64,000 nucleotides of DNA from Vibrio hyugaensis (GTDB taxonomy: Bacteria > Pseudomonadota > Gammaproteobacteria > Enterobacterales > Vibrionaceae). Location: the NCBI RefSeq assembly GCF_002906655.1, contig NZ_CP025795.1:1798001-1862000 (forward strand). Reading direction: 5' to 3'. Positions 35,690 through 44,274 of the stretch are shown one piece after another. The notes under the pieces are model-generated. The model saw only the letters and a list, made by a program, of their open reading frames with translations, did not search any database and had not been told where the DNA came from. Every line of letters starts with the position of its first letter. Within the stretch, counting starts at the first letter, position 1. The translations under genes and the position numbers were made by a program.

Positions 35690-36655
35690 CTACCCCAAAG
35701 AGTCCAGGGCACGTTTGGTGAGCGCTTCGGTATAAGGGTTAATCTTCCAATGATCTGGACTCCATCCTTTTACAAAGCGTTGAAAATCCGCCCAAGCCAC
35801 TGCAAATAAAGGTCGCCACTCTTGTTCGACCTCAGATGGTTCTAACTCGGTTTGATAATGTTTCAGTGCCACATTTAACGCATCAAAATAGGTATCGAGC
35901 ACCCAAGATTCCATCTCAGCACAATCATTTGGATCGACGGCGCTACTCATAAACAACGCGACATCTTTCATCGCGCAACCATGGCCAACGTATTGAAAAT
36001 CCACCGCCGCAACTGACGAGTTTTGTTGATTAAAGCAGAAGTTAGCAAGCTTGGCATCGCCATGAATCAAGGTTTGAAATCGCGCTTGTTGCAGAGTTTG
36101 GTCAATTAACCCTGCCCTCTTTTTCAACCGAGCATCTTGAAGGGCTGCCAATTCATCAGGTCGAGTATCTAAGTGCCAATACGTTCCCGTTTTCCACAAA
36201 GCATCATGACGAACTCCAATGTATCGCGCATGAAAGTTAGCAAGCCATTCTAAACACGCTTTCATTTGGGCTTTGCTTGCATTTTTCATTACATTTGGAT
36301 ACCCCGCCAGAGCAAGATCTTCCATCACGATCAACCATTCCGTTTCATTCTGAAAGCATTTAAGCCCTTGAGGAATTCGACAACGCTCATCAACCATTTG
36401 ACTGAAGTATTTATACCAACTCACCTCAACTTGATAAGAATGCAGCTTACGTTGATGCGAGCGGTCAGTATTCCAACCTCTAGGATGTTGTAACGGCTTA
36501 GGTAATTGGACGTGTTTAACAATGATAGAACGGCTTGGAAAAGTCAGTCGGACCAACTCCCCATAGCCGCCCCATAAAGATTGGATCACATCTATGCGAT
36601 AAAGGCGACCTAGATTCAGTTCGTCTCCGATACTTTGATATAGTGGATTATTCAT
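35690..36655 (-). CDS. phosphotransferase, APH/choline kinase fold
   Basis: 321 residues. Kinase-like motifs are visible: WGGYGELVRLTF (nucleotide loop), WLIVMEDL (hinge), LIHGDAKLANFCF (catalytic HGD) and AAVDFQYVGHGCAMKDVALF (DFQ metal site). These are aminoglycoside-kinase-like small-molecule kinases; the substrate is unknown, and resistance should not be assumed. ATG at 36655 is preferred over the frame opening at 36685, since it follows the upstream stop by eight bases with GGAA between them. Co-transcribed with the small acetyltransferase gene. Confidence 0.85.
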   Translation of the reverse strand: MNNPLYQSIGDELNLGRLYRIDVIQSLWGGYGELVRLTFPSRSIIVKHVQLPKPLQHPRGWNTDRSHQRKLHSYQVEVSWYKYFSQMVDERCRIPQGLKCFQNETEWLIVMEDLALAGYPNVMKNASKAQMKACLEWLANFHARYIGVRHDALWKTGTYWHLDTRPDELAALQDARLKKRAGLIDQTLQQARFQTLIHGDAKLANFCFNQQNSSVAAVDFQYVGHGCAMKDVALFMSSAVDPNDCAEMESWVLDTYFDALNVALKHYQTELEPSEVEQEWRPLFAVAWADFQRFVKGWSPDHWKINPYTEALTKRALDSLG

Positions 36656-36663
36656 GGGTTCCG

Positions 36664-36939
36664 TTAAGCAAGTAAATACGTCCATTCAGGGTTTGTCGCC
36701 ATGTATTTAATCACGTATGGGCAAACTGGCACAATGCTGTAACCTAGAGCTTCAATTTCTGGTAACACCGCTTCCATCATAACTTTCCCATAACCTTTTC
36801 CACGGGCCTCTTCTGGAATAAGCGTTGAGGTAATGTGCATCTCTTCATTTTCGATTTTGTAAACCACTTTCGCTTTATGATTTTGGTCTAAATCGACCCA
36901 AAAAATCTGATTTACTGTGTCATGTATCACTTTATGCAT
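36664..36939 (-). CDS. small GNAT-like acetyltransferase (COG2388 type)
   Basis: 91 residues, the minimal half-GNAT form. IPEEARGKGYGKVMMEAVLP is the acetyl-CoA-binding loop and CPYVIKYMATNPEW is the family's C-terminal signature, with a conserved Cys. Function is not established. It precedes the phosphotransferase gene by eight bases. Confidence 0.88.
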   Translation of the reverse strand: MHKVIHDTVNQIFWVDLDQNHKAKVVYKIENEEMHITSTLIPEEARGKGYGKVMMEAVLPEIEALGYSIVPVCPYVIKYMATNPEWTYLLA

Positions 36940-37080
36940 TATCCATCTCCCACTTTTGGCCTTTGGTTTATTGAATCCGGCTATATGACTGCATAGAATG
37001 ATATCAACGCAAAAATCTAGTCAATTCGTACTAATAATCATAGCGCGTAACACCTTCTCAAATCAGGTACGACAATAAGA

Positions 37081-37827
37081 ATGAGAAATATGATGGCGAT
37101 CGCCAGAGATAATCGGACGTCTCTGCAAAACAAAAACGCTCCAGAACGTCAGGCAAGCACACTCAATAGCACCGATGCAATGGCAATGGTGGAACACGGC
37201 AGTGAAGTCACATTGAACGTGACGACACCTGTTGGCACCAAGTTTATAACCACCAGCACCTTCATGGGTTGTCATTCCAATAATACCGCGCTGATAGAAA
37301 TCCCAAATATTTCAGATGAAGATTTGAAGTTCTATTTCCAAGAAGGTTTTTGGATCAACGTAAAAGCGTACTCACATCGTGGCGAAGGTGCTGTGATTCC
37401 TTTCCGAGCACAATTACAACATCGTTTAGGTGACCCATACCCGTTACTGGTCTTGCGCTTGCCTAACACCATGCAGGTTTATCAGCTTAGAAAAGAGGTG
37501 CGATACGAAGTGAATTTACGTTCTCGTCTTCAGTTTGAACAGTACCGTGCAGAATGTGAGATACGCGACCTATCAAAGAGTGGTTGCCGCTTCGTTACCT
37601 CCCCAATGAGCCGAACACTTCAAGTCGGTGATCAGATTACATTAGATATCACCATGCCAGGCAATGGACGTATGCTCGCACCATTGAAAGGGAAAATCTG
37701 TAATCTGCAAAAATCCGTTCATTACGCTCGTTACGGTGTGGAGTTTGATGATTTCGGAAAAGCAAACGCTAAGAACCTGTTGAGTCATCTCAAATTTGAT
37801 GGCACTAAGCTAAAGCTGAAAGGCTAA
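37081..37827 (+). CDS. plzD: c-di-GMP-binding PilZ protein PlzD
   Basis: 248 residues. An N-terminal YcgR-like domain (about 35-125: MVEHGSEVTLNVTTPVGTKF) and a C-terminal PilZ domain with RKEVR (RxxxR) and RDLSKSGCRF (D/NxSxxG), the c-di-GMP-binding residues. Stretches such as NTMQVYQLRKE and GKICNLQKSVHYARYG closely recall V. cholerae PlzD (VCA0042), whose structure is known. ATGs at 37090 and 37093 are alternative starts. It is a receptor for the signal made by GGDEF enzymes such as the one at 21842. Ends with a strong terminator. Confidence 0.9.
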   Translation: MRNMMAIARDNRTSLQNKNAPERQASTLNSTDAMAMVEHGSEVTLNVTTPVGTKFITTSTFMGCHSNNTALIEIPNISDEDLKFYFQEGFWINVKAYSHRGEGAVIPFRAQLQHRLGDPYPLLVLRLPNTMQVYQLRKEVRYEVNLRSRLQFEQYRAECEIRDLSKSGCRFVTSPMSRTLQVGDQITLDITMPGNGRMLAPLKGKICNLQKSVHYARYGVEFDDFGKANAKNLLSHLKFDGTKLKLKG

Positions 37828-37863
37828 CCCTTCATCCTTAAATTTCAAAAAATAACAAACGGA

Positions 37864-37894
37864 AAAACCCCTTACCATAATGGTAAGGGGTTTT
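37864..37894 (+). terminator. terminator after plzD
   Basis: Thirteen-base stem AAAACCCCTTACC/GGTAAGGGGTTTT with loop ATAAT; also serves the convergent porin gene. Confidence 0.9.
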
Positions 37895-37937
37895 AGATGA
37901 CTAAGAATAAGGCAGTATATTTTCAGCCATTTTCGAC

Positions 37938-38891
37938 TTAGAAGTCGTAACGTAGACCTAGTGCTAGCTCGTCTTGCTCGTCAGAACCTTCGCTGTCCAT
38001 TAGATCGAAGTTGTATGACGCGTAGCCACGGAAGTTAGGCTTGAAGTAGTACGTTACGTCAACTGCTAGGTTTTCTACAGTATCCGTGTCTTCTGCTTCA
38101 CCTTTGTTGTAAGTAGAAGTGAACACTGTTTGACCCATAGTGTATGCAGCCGCTAGTTCGTAGCCTTTGTAATCGTCAGAATCTTGATCGATACCTGTGT
38201 AGTTACCAGCAACGTAGAAGTTACCCACTGTGTAAGAAGCAGCCAGCATATACTGATCAACGTCATCTTGGTTTGCAAAGCCAGCACCTAGCTCAAGGCC
38301 AGTGTCAGCAAATGCGTAGATACCAGATAGAGAGAAGCCATCTTGCTCGTTGTCATCAAAACCGTTCGCGTCTGTTGTACGATCTGCAAAACGGTAGCTT
38401 GCACGTAGCGCTAGTTGCTCAAATTGACCTGAGTAAGAAACCATGTTGTCAGTACGATCAGCTACTGGTAGTTTTAGAGCTGCAGTGTTGCCGTGGTAAG
38501 CCATGATATCAGTAAAGTCAGTGATAACGCCTAGCGCACCGTCGTTTTTACCGTAAGTGATTTCACCGTATTTGCCACCTAGACCAGCGTAAGCGTAACG
38601 AGTTTCAAGGTCACTATTACCATCTACACCGCCGTTTTCAAATGTTTCGAACTCACCTTCCCAAAAACCAACACCGTATAAGCTATCGCTGATTTCCTGT
38701 TTGCCTAGGAAGTTAAGACGGATACGAGAACGGTCTTCTGCTTTGCCATCCATCATAGAAAGACGAGCTTCAGCACGACCGCCCATTTCTAGTGAAGTAC
38801 CATCTTGGTTGTAAAGTTCTGAAGCGACAACTTGAGATCCAGATGCTAACAGCGCCACTGCTACAGCTAATGTTTTCAATTTCATTTTCAT
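37938..38891 (-). CDS. outer-membrane porin, OmpU/OmpL type
   Basis: 317 residues with a signal peptide (MKMKLKTLAVAVALLASGSQ, cleavage after VVAS). The mature protein alternates amphipathic strands with acidic loops, contains FTDIMAYHGN (constriction loop L3) and ends LALGLRYDF with terminal Phe, as general Gram-negative porins do. The rather short length suggests a minor Vibrio porin (OmpL/OmpN-like) rather than OmpU. Codon use is strongly biased. A CRP-like site lies upstream. Confidence 0.9.
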   Translation of the reverse strand: MKMKLKTLAVAVALLASGSQVVASELYNQDGTSLEMGGRAEARLSMMDGKAEDRSRIRLNFLGKQEISDSLYGVGFWEGEFETFENGGVDGNSDLETRYAYAGLGGKYGEITYGKNDGALGVITDFTDIMAYHGNTAALKLPVADRTDNMVSYSGQFEQLALRASYRFADRTTDANGFDDNEQDGFSLSGIYAFADTGLELGAGFANQDDVDQYMLAASYTVGNFYVAGNYTGIDQDSDDYKGYELAAAYTMGQTVFTSTYNKGEAEDTDTVENLAVDVTYYFKPNFRGYASYNFDLMDSEGSDEQDELALGLRYDF

Positions 38892-39145
38892 TTTCCATAT
38901 ATTTGTTTTTTAGTCATTTTCTCACCAGAAAACAGGACATTTCTGTGCCAACGAGAAAACGAGCGGCATGTTAGCAGTTGTCACTTTTAGCGCAACAAGT
39001 TGAATAGACAGTCTTGATAGAACAAAACACCAGGAAAGCTGACGATATGAATATACCCAAAACCATCAAGTTATCGGTTGGATTAAAAAAAGTGTGCGCG
39101 TCAAAAAAATATTGACGCAAAAAAGGTAGATTCAACATTTATAAA

Positions 39146-39161
39146 TGAGACATAAGTCACA
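39146..39161 (-). promoter_or_regulatory. CRP-like site upstream of porin
   Basis: TGAGA-N6-TCACA, nine of ten consensus bases, about 255 bases upstream of the porin start. The rest of 38892-39223 is AT-rich without a gene. Confidence 0.35.
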
Positions 39162-39223
39162 CTCTATTTTTGGTGATTCGCTGTTTTAAATGCCGTTATT
39201 TTGGTTATTACTCGGTTTTTCCA

Positions 39224-39252
39224 TAAAAAAATCCCCAAGCCGAAGCTCAGGG
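39224..39252 (-). terminator. UUCG-loop terminator after second chemoreceptor
   Basis: On the minus strand CCCTGAGC-TTCG-GCTTGGGG followed by ATTTTTTT: an eight-base stem with a stable UUCG tetraloop and long T run. Confidence 0.88.
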
Positions 39253-39282
39253 ATAGGGGGAGAGTTTACTTTGAAAGCAGCG

Positions 39283-40911
39283 TTACAGTTTGAAGAAGCT
39301 CAACTGCTCTTTCTGCTTCTCTGCAAGGTGAGAAAGCTCAGTACTTGCGCTCGCACTTTGGCTGATACCTGCTACGTTTTGGTTCACAAGCTCGGACATG
39401 TTTACCACGTTGCGGTTGATGTCTTGAGTAACCTGAGACTGCTCTTCTGCTGCTGTCGCCACTTGCGTGTTTGAATCGTTAATGTTCGCTACCGATTCCG
39501 TAATACCAATTAGCGCATCGTTTGCTTGCTGAGTCAGTTCGTTGTTGCGGTTAAGCATCTCTAGGCTCACCTGCATGCTGTCGTTTGCTAGACCAGACTG
39601 TGCTTGAAGCTCTTCAATGATTGATGAGATTTCTTGCGTTGAATCTTGAGTGCGCGCTGCCAGCATACGAACTTCGTCTGCTACCACTGCAAAGCCTCGA
39701 CCAGATTCACCTGCACGTGCTGCTTCAATCGCTGCGTTAAGTGCTAAAAGGTTAGTTTGTTCAGAAACGCCACGAATCACTTCGATTACATCGTTGATTT
39801 GAACCGACTGCTCTTTTAGACGAAGCACGACTTGCGCAGCATCGTTAAGCGCTTGAGACATTTGCTCACTCGCTTGTGCACTCTCTTGGAAGATTGCCAA
39901 GCCAGACTGCGCTAGACCGTCTGCTTCACGCGCGGTCGCATCTGCCGATGTCGCATTGACACTGACGTTGTTTGCCGTGCTCGCTAGCTCGTTAACTGCC
40001 GATGCTACTTGCTCGATTTCAGCGAGTTCTTGCTGAGCGTTTGCTTCTGCTTGTGTCATTACAGCAGCAAGTTCAGTTGAAGCTGATGCCACTTCTTCGC
40101 TAATTCGCATTAGTTGATCAACGGTATTGTGAAGTTGCGTCGCGGTTTGGTTTACGTCTTTGCTCAGGCGGGCAATTTCATTGTCACCTTCAACGTCTGC
40201 ACGCACAGAAAGGTCACCACCAGCAAGCTTACGCATGACTTCTTGTAGTTTTTGAATTGGTGTAACAATCATGCCAGACAGGAACCAAGCACCGAGCAAT
40301 GAAAACGCAAATACCGCGATTACGGTCATCATCGCATTGTTTTGAACGCGAACATGCTCACGAGCACTTGTCGCTGTCGCTTCAGTCGCAATCTCATTTA
40401 CGCGTTGAGACAGCGCATTGATCGTCGCAACCATCTCGTTACCAACACGACGGTAACCAGAAATAAAGTTTGTGTATTCGCTATCAGAAACTAGACCGCG
40501 ATCATGACGGTCGAAGAACTCAACCGCACGTGTTGAATAGTCAATGTAAGTATCAATGCTTTGACGCACTTTTTCCGCTTCTGCTGCAAATGTGCCACGA
40601 GCATCGATCTTATCGAGATCAGTATCAATCGCTTTTGCCCCCGCTTTAAGGTCTGCAAGGAACGCATCACGACGAGAAGCATCGTAAATCGCGTAAACTG
40701 CGCTAATGCGTAGTGGGTAAACTTGGTCATCAATTTGAGCAAGTGTGTCTTTATAAAACACAAGCGAGTCGGAGTTAGAAGCAACCAATTCTTGCTCTGC
40801 TTCTAGGTTGTTTTGCGTGATCCACAATGCAATGAACAAAGTGATCGCGGTGAATAGAACTGGAACCAAAACTTGCGTTCGTACCGACAAGTTTTTCAGG
40901 GATAGCTGCAT
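39283..40911 (-). CDS. methyl-accepting chemotaxis protein
   Basis: 542 residues, a close structural paralogue of the chemoreceptor at 431-2074. N-terminal membrane helix ([18 protein letters not shown], about 13-30), helical periplasmic sensor, second helix (about 190-212), HAMP ([20 protein letters not shown]), and signalling tip [20 protein letters not shown]. Both end in ...LAE(N/K)QK...Q...F. The periplasmic parts differ more than the cytoplasmic ones, so the ligands may differ. GAGG lies six bases before the ATG. Confidence 0.94.
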   Translation of the reverse strand: MQLSLKNLSVRTQVLVPVLFTAITLFIALWITQNNLEAEQELVASNSDSLVFYKDTLAQIDDQVYPLRISAVYAIYDASRRDAFLADLKAGAKAIDTDLDKIDARGTFAAEAEKVRQSIDTYIDYSTRAVEFFDRHDRGLVSDSEYTNFISGYRRVGNEMVATINALSQRVNEIATEATATSAREHVRVQNNAMMTVIAVFAFSLLGAWFLSGMIVTPIQKLQEVMRKLAGGDLSVRADVEGDNEIARLSKDVNQTATQLHNTVDQLMRISEEVASASTELAAVMTQAEANAQQELAEIEQVASAVNELASTANNVSVNATSADATAREADGLAQSGLAIFQESAQASEQMSQALNDAAQVVLRLKEQSVQINDVIEVIRGVSEQTNLLALNAAIEAARAGESGRGFAVVADEVRMLAARTQDSTQEISSIIEELQAQSGLANDSMQVSLEMLNRNNELTQQANDALIGITESVANINDSNTQVATAAEEQSQVTQDINRNVVNMSELVNQNVAGISQSASASTELSHLAEKQKEQLSFFKL

Positions 40912-41040
40912 GAGTGACCTCAGGTATTTGCGTGTGGCTTCCTTGCGATGGGATTATTCCCAGACGAATAGACAAGGGGGCAAATACTAGAGGTAGATCA
41001 CACTTTTGTCCAGAGTAAAAAGTCATCAATTTCATAACGT

Positions 41041-41082
41041 TAACGACAATATCCCGTCAAGAGTGACGGGATATTGTCGTTA
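41041..41082. repeat. perfect 19-base inverted repeat
   Basis: 41041-41059 and 41064-41082 are exact complements around AGAG. There is no T run, so it is not a classic terminator. It sits between the Lon-like gene end (41138) and the chemoreceptor start (40911); it could form a cruciform, a 3'-end hairpin or a protein-binding palindrome. Confidence 0.7.
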
Positions 41083-41137
41083 TTACAAGTTATGACAATT
41101 TGTACGCTTTTTTATCAGTTTTTGTGTTAAAAGATGC

Positions 41138-43498
41138 TTATTTTCTAAGCGCATTCAGCTTAGCTTGAGCCAAACCAAAGATGGTGTCGATTGGGTAGGT
41201 TCCTTCGTCAGTTGCTTCACCAGCAGCTTTACCTGTGAATAGCTCTATTGCTTCCGTTACATGGTCGATAGCCCAAATGTGGAAATCCCCCTTCTCTACT
41301 GCTTTTACAATGTCTGGACGAAGCATAAGGTTGTGCACATTAGAACGCGGAATGATCACTCCTTGCCCATCGTGACGACCTTTGATGACACATACATCGT
41401 AGAAGCCTTCGATCTTTTCGTTCACACCACCGATAGGCTGCGACTCACCAAACTGGTTCATGGACCCCGTAATCGCAATATCCTGGCGGTTTGGTTGCTT
41501 CGAGAACGCAGAAACGACAGCACAGAACTCAGCCATACTCGCACTGTCTCCGTCCACACCACCATACGATTGTTCGAAGGTGATGGTGGTTGTTAGTGGA
41601 ACACGAGCGGTTTTGCCAAATACAGAAGATAAGTAAGCCGACAGAATCATCACACCTTTAGAGTGGATACTGCCACCCAAATCAACGCTGCGCTCGATAT
41701 CAATCACATCACCGTCACCGAAACACGTCGTTGCCGTAATTCGGTTTGGCGCACCAAACATGTGATCACTGGTACTTAATACAGAGAGCGCATTCACTTG
41801 GCCCACAGCCATGCCTTCGGTGCGAATCAAGGTAGTACCATTGACGAAGGTTTCCATCACGCTATCTTGTAAGCGACTCACACGCATTTCCTGATTGCTC
41901 AGCGCCTCTTCCACGTGTCCGATGCGAATCATGTTCGAGTTCGCTTGGCGAGCCACGTAATTAGATTCACGCAGCAAGTTGGCAATATTCGCAGAGTGCA
42001 GTGACAGTTTCGTTTGGTCACCTGATAAGCGAGAACTGTATTCGATAATGCGTGCAATGGCTTTCTTATCACAATGCAACATGTTGTTGTCGTTCACGAC
42101 GCTTGAGATAAAACGCGCGTACTGCAGCTCTGAGTCAGGTGTACGCTTCATCTCATCTTCAAAGTCTGCTGTTACTCTAAACAACTCACCAAACTCCGGA
42201 TCATAATGCTGGAGCAACTGGTAAGTGCGGTAATCACCAAACAGGATTATCTTTATATCAAGAGGGATCGGTTCTGGATCGAGAGACACCGCACCAGTTA
42301 GCGTTACCTCTTTCTCTAACGAGGTAAAACTTAACTGACGCGAACGCAACGCTCGTTTGAGACCATCCCAGACATAAGGCTGTTCTAGTACTTTTTGTGC
42401 ATCCATCAAAAGAACGCCACCGTTGGCTTTATGTAGACTGCCCGCTCGAATTAACGAGAAATCAGTAAATACTGTGCCTTTGAAGGTTGCGGTTTCAATC
42501 GAGCCAAACAGAGAGTGATAGTTCGGGTTTTCTTCCACCACAATTGGAAATTCACACTTGCTGCGATTGACCAACACATTCACTTTGTAGCGACGTGGTA
42601 ACTTCTTATCTAAAGAAGCTGTGGCAATCTCACCTTGCTCTCCACTCTGCTCCAAGAAAATATCAGCATTTTCAACGATGTCTTTTTGCAGATCAGTGAG
42701 ATACGTTTTGATCTCAGAGTATTCAGCATAATCCACTTTCAACTGTTTGATGAAGTGTGTAATTACATCCAGCGTGACATCATCATTGAGCTTTTTGATC
42801 TTTTCACTGAACGACTCTTCCCACTCGGTCAGCTCACGAATCATGTTACGTAGACTGACTTCTAGTTCATCAATGCTACTGGAGAAGTATTCTTGCTCTT
42901 TCTTACTCAGCGCATCAAACGTCTCTTCGGTATGCAGCTCTTCGCCATCCATTGCGACGAACTGGTAATCACCTTGAGTCGTTATCGTTAAGCTAATGCC
43001 TTTTTCTTTTGCTTCTTTACTGATGCTGTCCAATTCAAGCTGTTGCTTGTTTGCTAATTGGTTTTTCAGACGATCAGCACGGCTGTAATACATCTCGTTA
43101 TCGAATGCTAAAGGCAGTGCGTTCAGCAACTTACCCATCAACTTTTCAATATCAGCTTTCAGTTTGTTACCGATACCGCAAGGTAACTTGAGGACTTTGG
43201 GAACACGTGTGTCTTCAAAGTTCGCCACGTAGCACCAATCAAACAGTGCCGCTTCATCATGTTGATGACGATTTAAATAGCGCAGAATCATGGTGCGCTT
43301 GCCAAGACCATTCTGACCAATAGCGTAGATGTTGTACCCTTTCTCCTTGATTGACATCGCGAACTCGACCGCCTTTTGAGCGCGCTCTTGTCCAACGATT
43401 TCATCAATCGGAGGCAATTCCTTGGTCGACTTACATGGCATATTCTCTAGATCCGCTACAGAATACAGCTGTTTAGGTTCCAATCTTTGTACTGCCAT
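41138..43498 (-). CDS. Lon-like protease with degenerate ATPase
   Basis: 786 residues, COG1067/YcbZ-like. The N-terminal half has an AAA-like fold with an inserted coiled coil (about 150-290). The P-loop reads GQNGLGKRT, with Arg in place of the usual Ser/Thr, and the Walker B-like stretch is GGVLLMDAQKVL, lacking the usual Glu. The C-terminal Lon protease domain is intact: catalytic Ser in GGVDGDSASMAEF and Lys in PIGGVNEKIEG. It may be weakly ATP-dependent or ATP-independent. A single-gene unit on the minus strand. Confidence 0.88.
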   Translation of the reverse strand: MAVQRLEPKQLYSVADLENMPCKSTKELPPIDEIVGQERAQKAVEFAMSIKEKGYNIYAIGQNGLGKRTMILRYLNRHQHDEAALFDWCYVANFEDTRVPKVLKLPCGIGNKLKADIEKLMGKLLNALPLAFDNEMYYSRADRLKNQLANKQQLELDSISKEAKEKGISLTITTQGDYQFVAMDGEELHTEETFDALSKKEQEYFSSSIDELEVSLRNMIRELTEWEESFSEKIKKLNDDVTLDVITHFIKQLKVDYAEYSEIKTYLTDLQKDIVENADIFLEQSGEQGEIATASLDKKLPRRYKVNVLVNRSKCEFPIVVEENPNYHSLFGSIETATFKGTVFTDFSLIRAGSLHKANGGVLLMDAQKVLEQPYVWDGLKRALRSRQLSFTSLEKEVTLTGAVSLDPEPIPLDIKIILFGDYRTYQLLQHYDPEFGELFRVTADFEDEMKRTPDSELQYARFISSVVNDNNMLHCDKKAIARIIEYSSRLSGDQTKLSLHSANIANLLRESNYVARQANSNMIRIGHVEEALSNQEMRVSRLQDSVMETFVNGTTLIRTEGMAVGQVNALSVLSTSDHMFGAPNRITATTCFGDGDVIDIERSVDLGGSIHSKGVMILSAYLSSVFGKTARVPLTTTITFEQSYGGVDGDSASMAEFCAVVSAFSKQPNRQDIAITGSMNQFGESQPIGGVNEKIEGFYDVCVIKGRHDGQGVIIPRSNVHNLMLRPDIVKAVEKGDFHIWAIDHVTEAIELFTGKAAGEATDEGTYPIDTIFGLAQAKLNALRK

Positions 43499-43643
43499 AC
43501 TCGCCTCCTTTTTCTTATTGTCGTTACCTCAGTGTAGAGATTATTTGTTTAAAATTAAGTGATTTATCTTCCACACCAGTTCGTTTGGACACTTTACGAG
43601 CAGTCACGCAGCAATAAAAATGAAAACAAGTCGCACTTGCAAT

Positions 43644-43658
43644 TGATAATAATTTTCA
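43644..43658 (+). promoter_or_regulatory. Fur-box-like site
   Basis: TGATAATAATTTTCA matches the 7-1-7 Fur pattern TGATAAT-n-ATTATCA at 13 of 14 specified bases. It lies 38 bases before the next gene, a position suited to repression. This is the best Fur-like site in the window. Confidence 0.65.
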
Positions 43659-43696
43659 TTTAATATCTCTTCAAATCGAATTTTGCGGAGATGAAC

Positions 43697-44194
43697 ATGA
43701 ATATTGAGCAATGCTGGATGCGTTATTTGAAAGCAGAGCAATTGATGGAGCAAGGACATTGGCCTGAAGCTCACCGTCTATATGAAGACGTGCTCAATCA
43801 TCTACCTAACCATATTCAATCCGCACTCGACAATGAACAAACCAAACCGTGTCAGTTCGTTTGTTTGATAAGCGGTTTGCGTGATGCAAGCGTCGCGCAA
43901 TCAGAGATTCTAAACAAACTGGGCTTGCATCAAGAAGCGTTCGCTGCACTCAATCAATCCTATGCTCTATTTCAGTTCTTACAGCTCGAAAGCCATGAGC
44001 TAATTGGCCGTGTCAGCCAATTGCTTAGTAAACAAAGCGAAGACTTGTTAGCGCACATGGCCGCATTCTGCTCTGCACAGCGCAATGCACAATGGATGAT
44101 TGAGTTAGACCATGTCACACGAGCTCATGAGCAGTTCTTATATTTACAAGCGATGACCTCAGCAGAAGCGGGAGCGTCTCAGCTATATAACTAA
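43697..44194 (+). CDS. TPR-like helical protein, unknown function
   Basis: 165 residues, all helical, cytosolic. The N-terminus MNIEQCWMRYLKAEQLMEQG with HWPEAHRLYEDVLNHLPNHI resembles TPR or Sel1-type repeats; LGLHQEAFAALNQSYALFQF looks like another. Start at 43697 is preferred because the GGAG sits too close to the ATG at 43691. It lies behind a Fur-like site and 80 bases before a double ABC ATPase gene, with no clear terminator between them. Function is not known. Confidence 0.8.
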   Translation: MNIEQCWMRYLKAEQLMEQGHWPEAHRLYEDVLNHLPNHIQSALDNEQTKPCQFVCLISGLRDASVAQSEILNKLGLHQEAFAALNQSYALFQFLQLESHELIGRVSQLLSKQSEDLLAHMAAFCSAQRNAQWMIELDHVTRAHEQFLYLQAMTSAEAGASQLYN

Positions 44195-44274
44195 ACCGTA
44201 CCGCATAATTAAAGCCGCACTGCATGAACAGCAAGTAAGGCAATACATAACAACTCGATACACAAGGAAACGTG

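Noticed and set aside
35690..36655. Antibiotic-resistance kinase
   Set aside because: The fold motifs are shared by many small-molecule kinases; context gives no sign of resistance or mobility.
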